The translations under genes were made by a program, and so were the position numbers. 64,000 nt of DNA from the NCBI GenBank assembly GCA_031841125.1, contig CM063110.1, positions 35,107,214 to 35,171,213 on the forward strand. Reading direction: 5' to 3'. The stretch comes from Acanthococcus lagerstroemiae (taxonomy: Eukaryota; Arthropoda; Insecta; Hemiptera; Eriococcidae). This document shows positions 33,995 through 43,524 of the stretch, one piece after another (within the stretch, counting starts at the first letter, position 1; every line of letters begins with the position of its first letter). The notes beneath the pieces were generated by a model. It saw only the letters and a list, made by a program, of their open reading frames with translations. It was not told where the DNA came from and ran no database searches.

Positions 33995-36812
33995 ATTATT
34001 AGGCAATACTGAACATTTTTTAGGTTATTAGGTTATCATGCTTTATGTCTTATGTCTATGCCTTATTTGTGTCTTTATCTTATCTTTTTATGCCACAGAT
34101 TTTTTTCAGATCTGAAATGGCAGAGAAGACAAAAGACACAGACGTTCTATGAGAGGGGAAGGTAAAATTTGTCATATTTTGTTTTCATGTCCTCAACTGT
34201 TCAAAAAAAAAAAAAAGCATAATGAAAACGTACATACATAATAAGACATACTGAGTTAATGAGCGAAAAATCTTTTGAACCTTGTAAATCTAGTCTCCAA
34301 AATCTCTCAGTGCACCTTGTTAACTTGCTGAAGTTTTTTTCCCCCTTCAATTTTTGGGTGATACTACTTTGTACCCACTCACCCTCCATTCCGACGCCAT
34401 TGGAGACAATCGAATTTGCCCATCAAAAATTTTAATTTTCGAGACAAAAAGGATCAAGATGTTGATCCTTTTCCAAAAAAATCTTTGTTAACTGGTCATG
34501 TGATGGATACTAATGACTTGACAAAAATGGTCCAACACAGTCAATATAAATCTAGAATTCCGTACATAAAACTCTTCATCGGAGCAGCATCGTGTTACTT
34601 CGAAGAATGAACACAAGCGCATAAAAATACGAGAAGCAAGTTAGAAACGACCTGAAATTTGCAGGTACGCAAAAAATTGATTGGTCGGTCGGCTATATGA
34701 CCTTGCGTGAAAACAAATACCCCATTCATTTTTTCCCTAAATCGAGTTACCGATAGCACAACAGGGCTGATTTGTTATCACGCTTCATTTTTTACACCCG
34801 TCTCACGGGAAATCATGGTGTGTTAGTAAAATTACATATGTACGTCAGAAAATAAAGGGTTATGTTCCTGATAAGAATCCTCTCAACATTAACGGCTAAC
34901 GGGGTAGCGAATACAGATTCCACGATGAATAATAACAGATCTTATAGTTAATTATATCAATCTATCGGAGTACTCGAGCAACACTAAATCAAACTCTGGG
35001 GGGGGGGGGGCTACAACGACAAATTCTGGGGAAATTTATACACAGGTGTACATTTAGTGGGAATGGCCGATTTCCCCTCCCATCAAAAAACTAAAGTACA
35101 ACTGTTCCCTCGTCCTGACATCACTGGGGGTGGCACAAGCACTCGTCTCTAGGTATCGGTAAAACTCATTTCGAAATAAGTCAACAGAAAGCTTTTTTTT
35201 ATTTATTTCTAGAGACCAGACCTTGTCCTTCTCTTCCTCTGGACGTAAGCGAGGCGTAATAAGTATTTTTAAATGCGATAAATGCAGGGAGATACTTTCC
35301 ATCAATTAGTTATGATCTTTGCTTATGCTTTTCTTATTCGCCCCTTGCAGAATAGACACCTGACAGCCTGTACTTATTATCGCATTTCTACAGTCACTTA
35401 TCTTTAAGAATTTCGAAAACTTTTGTATCGATTATCGATCTACTTCGCGAATTCTGAGCACGATACTCGATGCATACGTTATCAGTGGTAAAAAAAAAAT
35501 CTAAAGTAAGTATAGCAAAATAAAGTTAAACACATGCAAATATTCAAATTACAAAAACATTGTTGTTGACTAACGAGACAACAGAATTCCACAATTTTTG
35601 AGTCGTTGAAACGCATAATTTAAGGGAATAAAATTTCATGTTGTTGAATTTTTGAGTTTCTAATTGTAAGATTCAGTATACAGTTCCACATTACAAGTGA
35701 ATGACCGGATGATCAGGCTACTGCGAGTTCACTGAAATGAAGCCGAAAAGTATTCATGTTTCACCGGGACCCATATCACATTAATTCTCTCCCAACAATT
35801 CATTAGTCTCTCATATTTTCATAGATTGTTTTACTTTTGTGCAACGAAGTATTTGATTAAGTTGACCCGCTCAGTACCTTGACAACAAAATGAAAAAGAG
35901 GGTGATTTGATAAATTCTTCAAGAAGTTAACTACCGAAGTAGTTATTTAGCCATCGTATATTTTTCATTTCGAATCGATCATCACACGTTTCACGTAAAA
36001 TTTGGGGAAAGATCATGCTGTCGACGATTCAACAATCAGTTTTGGGGGAAATATTTCAAGAGAATAGGTGCTTTAAATTTATTCAAACTTTTCCAGAATA
36101 TTAATTTCGCCAATGAGAAACTTTATTTTAATTCTTTTCAAAATTGTTCATCATATTTGTGACACAAGAAAAAAGACAAAAATTAGTTGATTTCGGAACA
36201 GATAGTTGTATGTTTGAACAGTATAAAAAGGAAATTTTAATCATATCTAATCAAATACTCAGTGTTACATTAATGAGTTTGCTAATAGATCATTTTAAAA
36301 TTCAGATGTACAGGGACAAATAGTTCATCTGCTGAATATTGTGGTCCGTAATACCCAATTATTTTTTACACTCCAAATTTTAATGTAATATGAATGTCAT
36401 TAATCCGATTTCCTGTAGTGTTAATAAACATTTTCTTCGGATATAAACAATGTGTAGCAGTTGAGTTACTGAACTGGCGTTTTGGACGTTTCATAAGTAA
36501 AGCAATAACCTTTTTCTGAAAACTTGGGAGCTCAATCTTGACCCTAAAGAACTAAGTTTTTCGCTTCCTCCCATGGTCGTACTTCTTGCCATACTTCGAA
36601 ATTTAGGATACACAAGAGAATATTATGAACTCAAATCTTCCAATAATGGTAAAGATATTCACCGTTAGATTACGAGTTCACAGAATACATGAATGAAAAA
36701 CTAGTCTAATTCAAACGTTTAAAAAAATGCAGTCTCAGTTCATACCAGTCACCACCTTGAAGATAATAAACTTCAACCACTAGTTGTAAACGTATATTTC
36801 AAATTTTTTTCA
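33995..36812. other. Intergenic, no gene recognised
   Basis: Downstream flank of RpL9 and its far side. Homopolymer runs at about 34,202 (A) and 34,999 (G). The 83-codon minus frame at 35,054-35,305 has no domain. No canonical AATAAA signal was seen on the minus strand immediately after the RpL9 stop codon, so the poly(A) site of that gene is not assigned. Confidence 0.4.
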
Positions 36813-38793
36813 TTACTCTTCGTCTTTAAGAACAGTGGTTTTTTCTGAAACGTATAGGCCATCTAAAAATTTACGGATATCCTTATTTCGCACTGTCGTC
36901 GACTGCTGGATCATGGCAGCTGTAAACAGAAAAACCAAATTAGAAAAAACGAATGTATTTAGATACTAATATACGGTGACTAACAGTCTAATGTTGAAAC
37001 ATTCAGGAAAACAAAAAAAAAACTCGACACACGTCTGACATTTTATAGTCAGTTCACTAGATCAACGAGCTAATGTATCGTATTTATATTTTAAAATCCC
37101 AAGTTCCAGAGTCCAATCAATTCACAACTCCTACTGAAAATTAGATCACAAGCCACTAACTGAAAACTCGTGTGACCAGCTAACGTGCGAATTACATTTC
37201 GAAGAACATGCAAATACTTGAAATAGGTCTCATAGTGAACGCTATCATCAACAAAAGTGACAGAAAATCAATCCGTAACAATTTTCAATTTTAATCACAG
37301 ACCATCAGAATCCATACGATCTACTGATAGACTTGGAATAAATTCAGGTAATATTAAATATGAACATACGATTTTCTAAAACAGGTCTCATAATGAAGGT
37401 TATCATCAACAAATGTACCAGGAAATCAATCCGTAACATTTTTTAAATCAAATCATAGACCATGAAATTTAAAACTTACAACACCTACAGATACAGATTC
37501 GAGTGAATTCAGATTAAACTAAAAGTAAGCGCAACACATTTCTCAAACAAGTCTCATAAGAAGTGTCATCATCAACGATGTAACAGGAAATCAATCCGTA
37601 ACAATTTTTGAATTAAATCATCAACCATGAAATTTAACATTCATACGGACTACAGTACAGTAACACACCTAAGTGAATTTTGATTAGAACTAAAATAAAA
37701 TTATACGTGTTCAATTCTCTAAGTCTCATAATGAATGTTATCATCAACGATTGTAACAGAAAATCAATCCGTAACAGTTTTTAAATAAAATCATCGACTC
37801 GACACTGCCGATTCAGTTTTACAAATAATTCAACTGATAGAAAGATATACATTTAAAACAAAAAGAACACATAATTGTCAGGAGAACAGAGAACGATGTC
37901 TGTTTCATTGATTCCCAAAACAAGAGATTCTACGACTGAGCAGCTTACGTTAACAAACACCACCCAAGGTTTGCTGAATAAAATCTGAATAATTCAAGAT
38001 TTTAGTAGTCTAAAAGTAAATGTTTCATCTGAATAAGAAGTTACAGAATATTAATCCGTAACGAATTTCGCATCTTCGTCAAGAAAAACCTCAAATTGCG
38101 ACAGTCTCGGTCTCATGAAACTACGCACATCCAAAATAGTAAATTAATTCTTATACTATTACATTATTTGAAATACGGTACATTGCACTGCTGTACACAT
38201 ACCTGAGCCAGAAACTAATTCGATATCATTTCCTTCGACGATAAGTTCATCTTTTTGTTTGGAGTTGACAACTGTGACACCGGGTGACATCCTTACAGTG
38301 CGAACGTATTTCTCTCCTAAAAAGTTTCGGATTTCAATAACTGTGTTGTTTTCGGTAGTGACACAGTTAATGGGAAAATGGGCGTAGACAGCTCTCATCT
38401 TGTACATAAAGCCCTGCAATACATAAACACGTAGCAAATAACAGAAAAGGAAATGAAAACACGACCGATTATAAACAAAACATGGAAATAGCCCATTCAT
38501 GTAGAACCATACGAAATTCGGGTTAGATCATATAAACTGACCTTAGTTACACCTTTGATCATGTTTTCAACATGGGTGCAAACCGTTCGCACAGCAGCTA
38601 ATTCTTTCTTCGTGCCGAACCATTTCTCTACTTTCAGCACTTTTTTCGATTCGAGGTATATATCGACAGCAAGATGTCTAAATGAACGCTCTAATTTCCC
38701 TCGAGCTCCGACAACCGTGACGATACGCTTTTTCACAGTAACTTCCACATTATCTGGGATCTTGACAGTTTGATTGGCAACGATCGTCCTCAT
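36813..38793 (-). CDS. 60S ribosomal protein L9 (uL6), three coding exons
   Basis: Component of the large cytosolic ribosomal subunit. Coding exons on the minus strand: 38,793-38,542 (252 nt, 84 codons), 38,413-38,203 (211 nt), 36,919-36,813 (107 nt including TAA). Sums to 570 nt, 189 residues; human RPL9 has 192. All junctions are canonical: AAG|GTCAG to GCAG|GGC, and CAG|GTATG to ACAG|CTG, the second splitting an alanine codon. Recognisable segments are [16 protein letters not shown] at the N-terminus, [45 protein letters not shown] and, at the C-terminus, [17 protein letters not shown]. No disruption is visible. The exon-intron structure and full length show a working gene rather than a processed copy. 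The last intron holds a repeated snoRNA-like array. The start codon follows a splice acceptor by 5 nt, so the 5' leader is mostly in an upstream exon. Confidence 0.96.
37226..37303 (-). ncRNA. Box C/D snoRNA-like unit A in RpL9 intron
   Basis: 78-nt unit in the sense of RpL9. The 5' end GGTCT pairs with the 3' end AGACC as a terminal stem. A C-box-like GTGATTA follows the stem, an internal C'-like TTGATGATA precedes the 3' part, and an ATGA stands where the D box (CUGA) is expected. The block GTTACGGATTGATTTTCTG lies between and is shared by units A-D. Of the units it has the most diverged C box. Confidence 0.6.
37384..37461 (-). ncRNA. Box C/D snoRNA-like unit B in RpL9 intron
   Basis: 78-nt unit, same length as A. 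Terminal stem GGTCT/AGACC, C-box-like ATGATTT, then GTTACGGATTGATTTCCTGG, then a C'-like TTGATGATAAC and ATGA before the closing stem. The sequence outside the unit is not conserved with the other copies, which argues that the unit itself is under constraint. Confidence 0.6.
37550..37625 (-). ncRNA. Box C/D snoRNA-like unit C in RpL9 intron
   Basis: About 76 nt. The C box is a close match (TTGATGAT) directly after the 5' GG. GTTACGGATTGATTTCCTG follows, then TTGATGATGAC and TTATGAGAC at the 3' end. The closing stem is weaker than in A and B. Confidence 0.6.
37722..37799 (-). ncRNA. Box C/D snoRNA-like unit D in RpL9 intron
   Basis: 78 nt. The 5' AGTC pairs with 3' GACT, the pair having changed in step relative to GGTCT/AGACC of A and B, a compensatory pattern. 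The C box is CGATGATTT-like. GTTACGGATTGATTTTCTG, TTGATGATAAC and TTATGAGAC follow in the same order and spacing. Confidence 0.6.
38022..38090 (-). ncRNA. Diverged box C/D snoRNA-like unit E in RpL9 intron
   Basis: Shorter (~69 nt) and more diverged, lying about 220 bp 5' of unit D. GTTACGGATTAATATTCTG is kept, ATGA again precedes the 3' end, and GTTT at the 5' side can pair with AAAC at the 3' side. The internal TTGATGAT is lost, and the C box position reads TTGACGA. It may be a decaying or differently specialised copy. Confidence 0.4.
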
Positions 38794-39124
38794 TTTGCCT
38801 AGAACAACCGCATATCATATAAGATGGTCCACATATCATGACAGTATATACGCGTGCATTCAAGTACGATGAAATTATGTCCAGTATTTGTGCCGTTACA
38901 GTAAGAAGTAATACCCTGATGAATGTAAAAGTACTGGATAACTAAATTAATGAGCTGAAGAGCATTCAAATACCAATCAAGGTGTGAGATCGACATCAGT
39001 AAGCCATTCCCTTCCGGACGAGGTAGCCCAAGTGCAATGCCACAAAGTGAGGTATCAATCCAATATATTATAGTTAGCTAACTATTGATAGTGATTAGAA
39101 CTAGTAACATTATTATTAAATTAC

Positions 39125-39200
39125 CTGTTTTCTATGTACAATTAGAAATTCACGTAAATTTCTTAATACAGTTCCTGCACATGAACTGCAACGAAAAGAG
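39125..39200 (-). promoter_or_regulatory. Probable RpL9 non-coding first exon with TOP start
   Basis: On the minus strand the sequence CTCTTTTCG begins at 39,200, a C followed by an uninterrupted pyrimidine run, as in the terminal oligopyrimidine (TOP) starts of ribosomal-protein mRNAs. A good donor, ACAG|GTAATT, follows at 39,125/39,124. The acceptor TTCTAG|GC at 38,799/38,798 lies 5 nt before the ATG. This would give a 76-nt first exon and a 326-nt first intron. TOP control links translation to growth signalling. The exon is inferred from motifs only; another pyrimidine run (CCTTCTCTTAC, about 39,385-39,395) is an alternative start. Confidence 0.55.
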
Positions 39201-39424
39201 TAACACGTTGTACCGAATTCCGCAAGATCTAAACATTTGAGTAATGTTTTTTGGGTTTCTGTGACTTATGATTATGTTACCTACTGATAAGGTTGAGGGT
39301 GTTCGAATAATCCACCAGTTATGTTCAGAAAAATGGGCTTTGAATACAATATATTAAGGTACTATATGATTCACAGTACTAGAGTAAGAGAAGGCACTTT
39401 TCCGGCAAACTAATGTGACCAATC

Positions 39425-39760
39425 ACAAACCAAGAATTTATCGGTTCTCAAGCCGACGTCACGACAAAATTTTCAGTGTGGCCGCGTACCAGATTGTTTT
39501 GTTTGCATTATTTGATGGATGGAAGAATCCACTTCTGAAATCTGAATTCTGATGGAAATTGTAATGTTAATTCGCAGTTGTCATTAATTTCAATTATATC
39601 AATGAATTCTACGAAACTTCAATGTCAATTTTATGAAGAATATGTGCAGAGAAAGTGAAAAATGAAAACATAATAAGGCAGTAAAAAGATGAAATTTCTA
39701 TGCTTGAGGAGTCCTCATTTCCATCTGAATACTCAATGAGGACCATAAATGAGCGATAAA
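39425..39760 (+). mobile_element. Solo inverted-repeat fragment of the THAP/P-like element
   Basis: Matches the terminal ~300 bp of the element at 32,551-33,994 in direct order: CTCAAGCCGACGTCACG, AAAATTTTCAGTGT, GGCCGCGTACCAGA, GATGGAAATTGTAATGTTAA, GAATTCTACGAAACTTCAA, and GAGGAGTCCTCATT. No partner end is present downstream. It lies about 230 bp upstream of the proposed RpL9 transcription start, so it could have brought promoter-proximal sequence to that gene. Confidence 0.7.
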
Positions 39761-40871
39761 ACCTGCACTAGAGAGCGCTACAAAATCACCTGTACGGGTG
39801 AAAATGAAAGGGTGATCATGGATAATTTTAAATGGAAATATTGCTATCCTTAGGTAGGCAAAACACGGCCCAAAATTATTCCAACCACTAGCTAGTAACA
39901 ATTCAATAAAATGTAGGACGAGATTTTTCTTTTAATCAATTTCTAATTGATTTAAAGACGTTTAAAGTTTGCTGTAATCTTATGGAATATTGTACATGAT
40001 CACATTTTCAGTATCACAGGGCTACCAACTTTGGGAATTCTAAGTTTTAGTGCCTATTAATAGCTATGTTAAGATGAAGTGGACGCTATTCAGCGTAAGG
40101 GAACCAACCAGCGAAATCTGTTTTTTGAAAACAAGTGATTCGAAGATCAAGAGCCATGTACAAACTCAAATTCATATAGCCTGCGTCTTGGCCTGTCTTC
40201 GTTCTTCGCGGCAAACGGAATCTTCCTTACACCTGACTCACTCCTGACTTCTGTATTTAAAGACACAAATTTTTTCGAAATAGCACTTTAATTTTTTAAT
40301 ACTATTCGACTGTAATCTTCTTTTTTCCCGAGTTTTCACTTATATGCCTTCACTTTTTGCAGCACTTGGTGTTTTTCGTATTTATTTTCATTAATCGCGA
40401 TTCCTGGCTGTTACATTTAAAAACTGTTTTACAATATTGTAATTTTTTAATACTACCTGATTGCTGATTCTGAAATATTCTTCTGTTTAGTTTTTAGGAC
40501 TCAGTGTTCCATTAATTTTTGGAACCTTGTTAAGGTTTCTGAAAATTTACTAAAAAATTGAAAATGGTCTGAAAAATTGATTAGAATTATTTTTATGGAC
40601 TAATTCGTGTTCCGTGATTCAAGTCATTCTTTTCTTGATTGACTATATGATCCATAATTTGGAAAAAGATTTTCTTTTTCTTATTCTTAAAAAATATGTT
40701 TCGTATTTGAAAGAAGTTTTTCATTTTTAAAACCGATTTTAATTTCAATTTGTCCAAACAAATTTTTCCAAATACTTTCTTATTTTTTCTCCCCAAATAT
40801 GTTTCTTCTTATTTTTCCTCCCTGAAGATTCGTCACGAATTTCAAGGAAATTATCAATTCTGACAGTAACA
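39761..40871. other. No gene; repeat remnants
   Basis: CAGGGCTACCAACTTTGGGAATTCTAAGTTT at about 40,017 resembles a hAT-type end seen at 3,362. The following block (AACCAACCAGCGAAATCTG, then AAGTGATTCGAAGATCAAG, 40,102-40,150) is a copy of that at 23.2 kb. The remaining ~600 bp is very A+T-rich with long T-runs. Confidence 0.4.
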
Positions 40872-41797
40872 GGGTAATTCTCACGAAATTGATATTTTTC
40901 TGTAACTCACGCATTTTCTGGTAATTAATCACATGACCTTTTTTTTTTTTTTCTACTGTTGTAGAGCACTATCTCCCCCATCTTATTCACCCACAAAAAG
41001 TATGAAATCAATTGCCTAAACGGGTATCAGGTCAAATACATCCCCAAATCTTCATAGTCGTGGCTTGTAACCAACCATGTTTTTGATTATATCATTAAAT
41101 AAAAATATGAATTCCGAGTATTTTAGGGGCAGAAAAGTAAATGACTTTGATGAGAGGACATGGGAGTACAGATTCATACAAAAAATTGTAACGTTGGAAG
41201 ATTCTAGAGCCCTCAAGAACAGTTTAAAGTTTGGTAACCCAATTTAACTTCAGCGTCGTGGCCATTTCTGTATTCAGTCAATGTGAGTTGGTTTGACGAT
41301 GTTTTTAATTTAAAAAGTGGCCACACTGATTGATCTTCACGTTGAGACATGTATCCGCACGTTGAATTGCGATTTGTAACAGAGTGTTTCCCGTTCTGAA
41401 TTAATTTATCTGAAAATTTTTATCTCTACAATTTTGACGCTCCACGTCATGGCTGCTTGATTATCACCCCGGTTCATCGTATTCCATCTATAAACAGATG
41501 AAAAACATCGATTTGGTTAGTATTTTAGCAATAAAATAGAAAGAATCGCTAAATAATCGTTATTTGGTTCTGAAAAATGAATATTTCCTCGAATTTTCAT
41601 AACCGTGGCTCTATTTTTTTTTTCAACGTCGTGGTAAATCACGAAATATTTTAGCCATGACAATGAAGATGATATCCATGACGTTGAATTCAACACATAA
41701 TTTATCTAATTACAAATACAATTCTGATGACGTATTTCTTTGAATGGATTCTTTTGTACTTGTTCATCCCATTTTCTTACATTGGATCTCTTCTAGG

Positions 41798-42650
41798 ATG
41801 GCAAACGCCAAGATTTCAAAGGAAGAGCGGCTGAGGCGAAAGAGAGTAAGTGAGAAAAACGTCGTGAACAAATTAAAATGATCCGACTCGTGTGGAAGAA
41901 GAGAATCGTAAACGTCGTGATCGTTATGCGCGTATGCTTCAAGATGAAGCCCAGCTTCCAAAAAAGAAACAAAAGGAATCGATAGATGGTCGTCGAAAGA
42001 AATGGAGACGTGATAAACAAAGTGAAACTGTGCGAAAAAAAGAAGAGGCTAAGAAAGCTCTTGCTAACCAGGTAATTGTAGTTCCATCCACTAGATCTGA
42101 AGCCACTCGCACTGCAGCAAAGCGACGAGCCGAGAAGAAACAAGCGAAACAGTATTACTTGATTAAGAAAATGGAAAATAAAATTGCCCGGCTTCAAAGA
42201 AGAGCAACAAAATACAAACATGGTAAAGGTCATTTACAGTCCAATTGAAACAGTGCCAATGAATGTGGAAAGTCCAACATTGACTGTTGATGAAACCTCC
42301 ACATTGCAACACAGTCAAATGAAACACGAATTCTTGAAGATAGTCCCATTGTTGAAGAAGATTGGGTAGTTGTTCAATTTAATATGGCAGAGATGAAAGG
42401 CCAACGAAGATGGATTGGAAAAATCATTCGAGTTAATGAAAATGATACCTTTCTTATTTCATTTGTCAAGGCTAAGCGCACACGGGATTACTCAGGATTT
42501 ATCTACTCTTATCCAGAATTGTATGACGAAAAAAGTAAACTTAAAGAAGATTTAATGACTGTATATAAAACTCAAATTTTGTATACCATTCCAGGTCCAG
42601 TAAAATATCAAAGAGCGTTAAAATTTTCAGTAAATATAAACTCTCTGTAG
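41798..42650 (+). pseudogene. Broken ORF of the 2.65-kb transposon: basic coil plus C-terminal domain
   Basis: Begins MANAKISKEERLRRKR at 41,798, shifts frame near 41,858 and again near 41,876, and continues as EEENRKRRDRYARMLQDEAQ and a long Lys/Arg-rich helical stretch (KKEEAKKALANQV, KRRAEKKQAKQYYLIKKMEN) to about 42,225. After a spacer in another frame (VESPTLTVDETST), it returns to the first frame as RILEDSPIVEEDWVVVQF, then RRWIGKIIRV, FLISFVKAKR, GFIYSYPE and ends at a TAG at 42,648. From memory, this basic, bZIP-like N-terminus followed by a small beta-rich domain is common in uncharacterised repeated proteins of hemipteran and cnidarian genomes. No catalytic triad of a transposase is visible. 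At least three frameshifts show it is dead here. Confidence 0.6.
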
Positions 42651-43189
42651 TTTAATCTTATTGAAATTTTGTATTCTCATCAAAATTATCCTATATCTCT
42701 ACATTAATTTCTTATTTTTGGTGATATGATCGAAAAATTATTAAGATATATTAAGTACAACCTATTATACAATAATTACATTATTGAGGCGCTCAATAAT
42801 TTTACCTACTTTGAAATTATGAATTCAATAATTTCAATTTTTTGTTAGTTTTTTCTTATATTAAGTATGATACCTATTACAGTTTCAGTCTAAAATCATA
42901 TTATTACCTGTGAAATCAGCTACTCCTGCCGCTTCCTTGTTTTGTTTACAGAGTGGATGACCATAATATAATATCCCAAACTGCTCTTCAAAGTAACTCG
43001 ACCTGCAAAATATTTTCTAGCTGGAATATCACGATATACTTTTCCAAACTTTCACCAGAATACATAATATTACTGTGTGTGCTTTAATACCTACCATTAG
43101 CATTAATCAGGTCCAGTTGCTATGTACTATCCATATACCAGAAGAAATCCTTGGTCACAACTACATCATCCTAGGCTCTCGAAATCCAG

Positions 43190-43360
43190 CCATAGCCTTG
43201 AAAATTCCTAGTTTTGTGGCTCTTAGAATATAGCCACGACGCTGAAAATTCTTAGTCATGGTTCACAGAAATCAGCCACAACGCTGAAATTTCCTAGTCG
43301 TGGCTTGTAAAAATGAGCCACGACGCTGAAGTTTCCTAGTCATGGCTCACAAAATGTTGA
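43190..43360. repeat. Subterminal repeat array, AGCCACGACGCTGAA unit
   Basis: AGCCACGACGCTGAAAATT, AGCCACAACGCTGAAATT and AGCCACGACGCTGAAGTT occur in series, alternating with CTAGTCGTGGCT or CTAGTCATGGCT words about 45-60 bp apart. The same unit occurs inverted near the left end of the element. Confidence 0.75.
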
Positions 43361-43524
43361 AACCCCCCTGCTCAGTCCCCTAGGGCATATGACTTGGGCC
43401 AAACATTGGTGATAGCTTTAGGAACCCCTCCTCCACCCCCTCCATTGAAAAAAAAACTGAAAAAATCATTTGGAACTTTTAAATTTCTCCAATGTGAAAG
43501 ATATCAATTTCGTGAGAATTACCC

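Larger units (their letters stand above)
40872..43524. mobile_element. Complete DNA transposon, 2,653 bp, GGG termini, AACA duplication
   Basis: The left end GGGTAATTCTCACGAAATTG and following ATAT (40,872 onward) is repeated in inverse at the right end (up to 43,524), 24 bp identical. The 4-bp flanks are AACA on both sides (40,868-40,871 and 43,525-43,528). Inside each end lies an array of a ~20-45-bp unit with core GCGTCGTGGCT, left copies at about 41,055, 41,253, 41,440, 41,600 and 41,630, and right copies, in opposite orientation, between 43,190 and 43,360. These look like subterminal transposase-binding arrays. GGG termini with a 4-bp duplication are compatible with Sola-type elements, but that placement is tentative. 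The only long coding remnant is at 41,798-42,650. Confidence 0.8.

Noticed and set aside
37200..38100. CRISPR-like repeat-spacer array.
   Set aside because: Units are 78 nt with structured motifs, lie in the intron of a eukaryotic gene, and spacing is irregular; the snoRNA reading fits better.
41793..42233. 146-codon minus-strand frame.
   Set aside because: Mirror of the Lys/Arg-rich plus-strand ORF of the transposon; Phe/Leu/Ser-rich as expected of a shadow frame.
42250..42310. Intron in the transposon ORF to explain the frame change.
   Set aside because: No donor/acceptor pair restores the frame cleanly, whereas simple frameshifts do, and two further shifts exist near the start.
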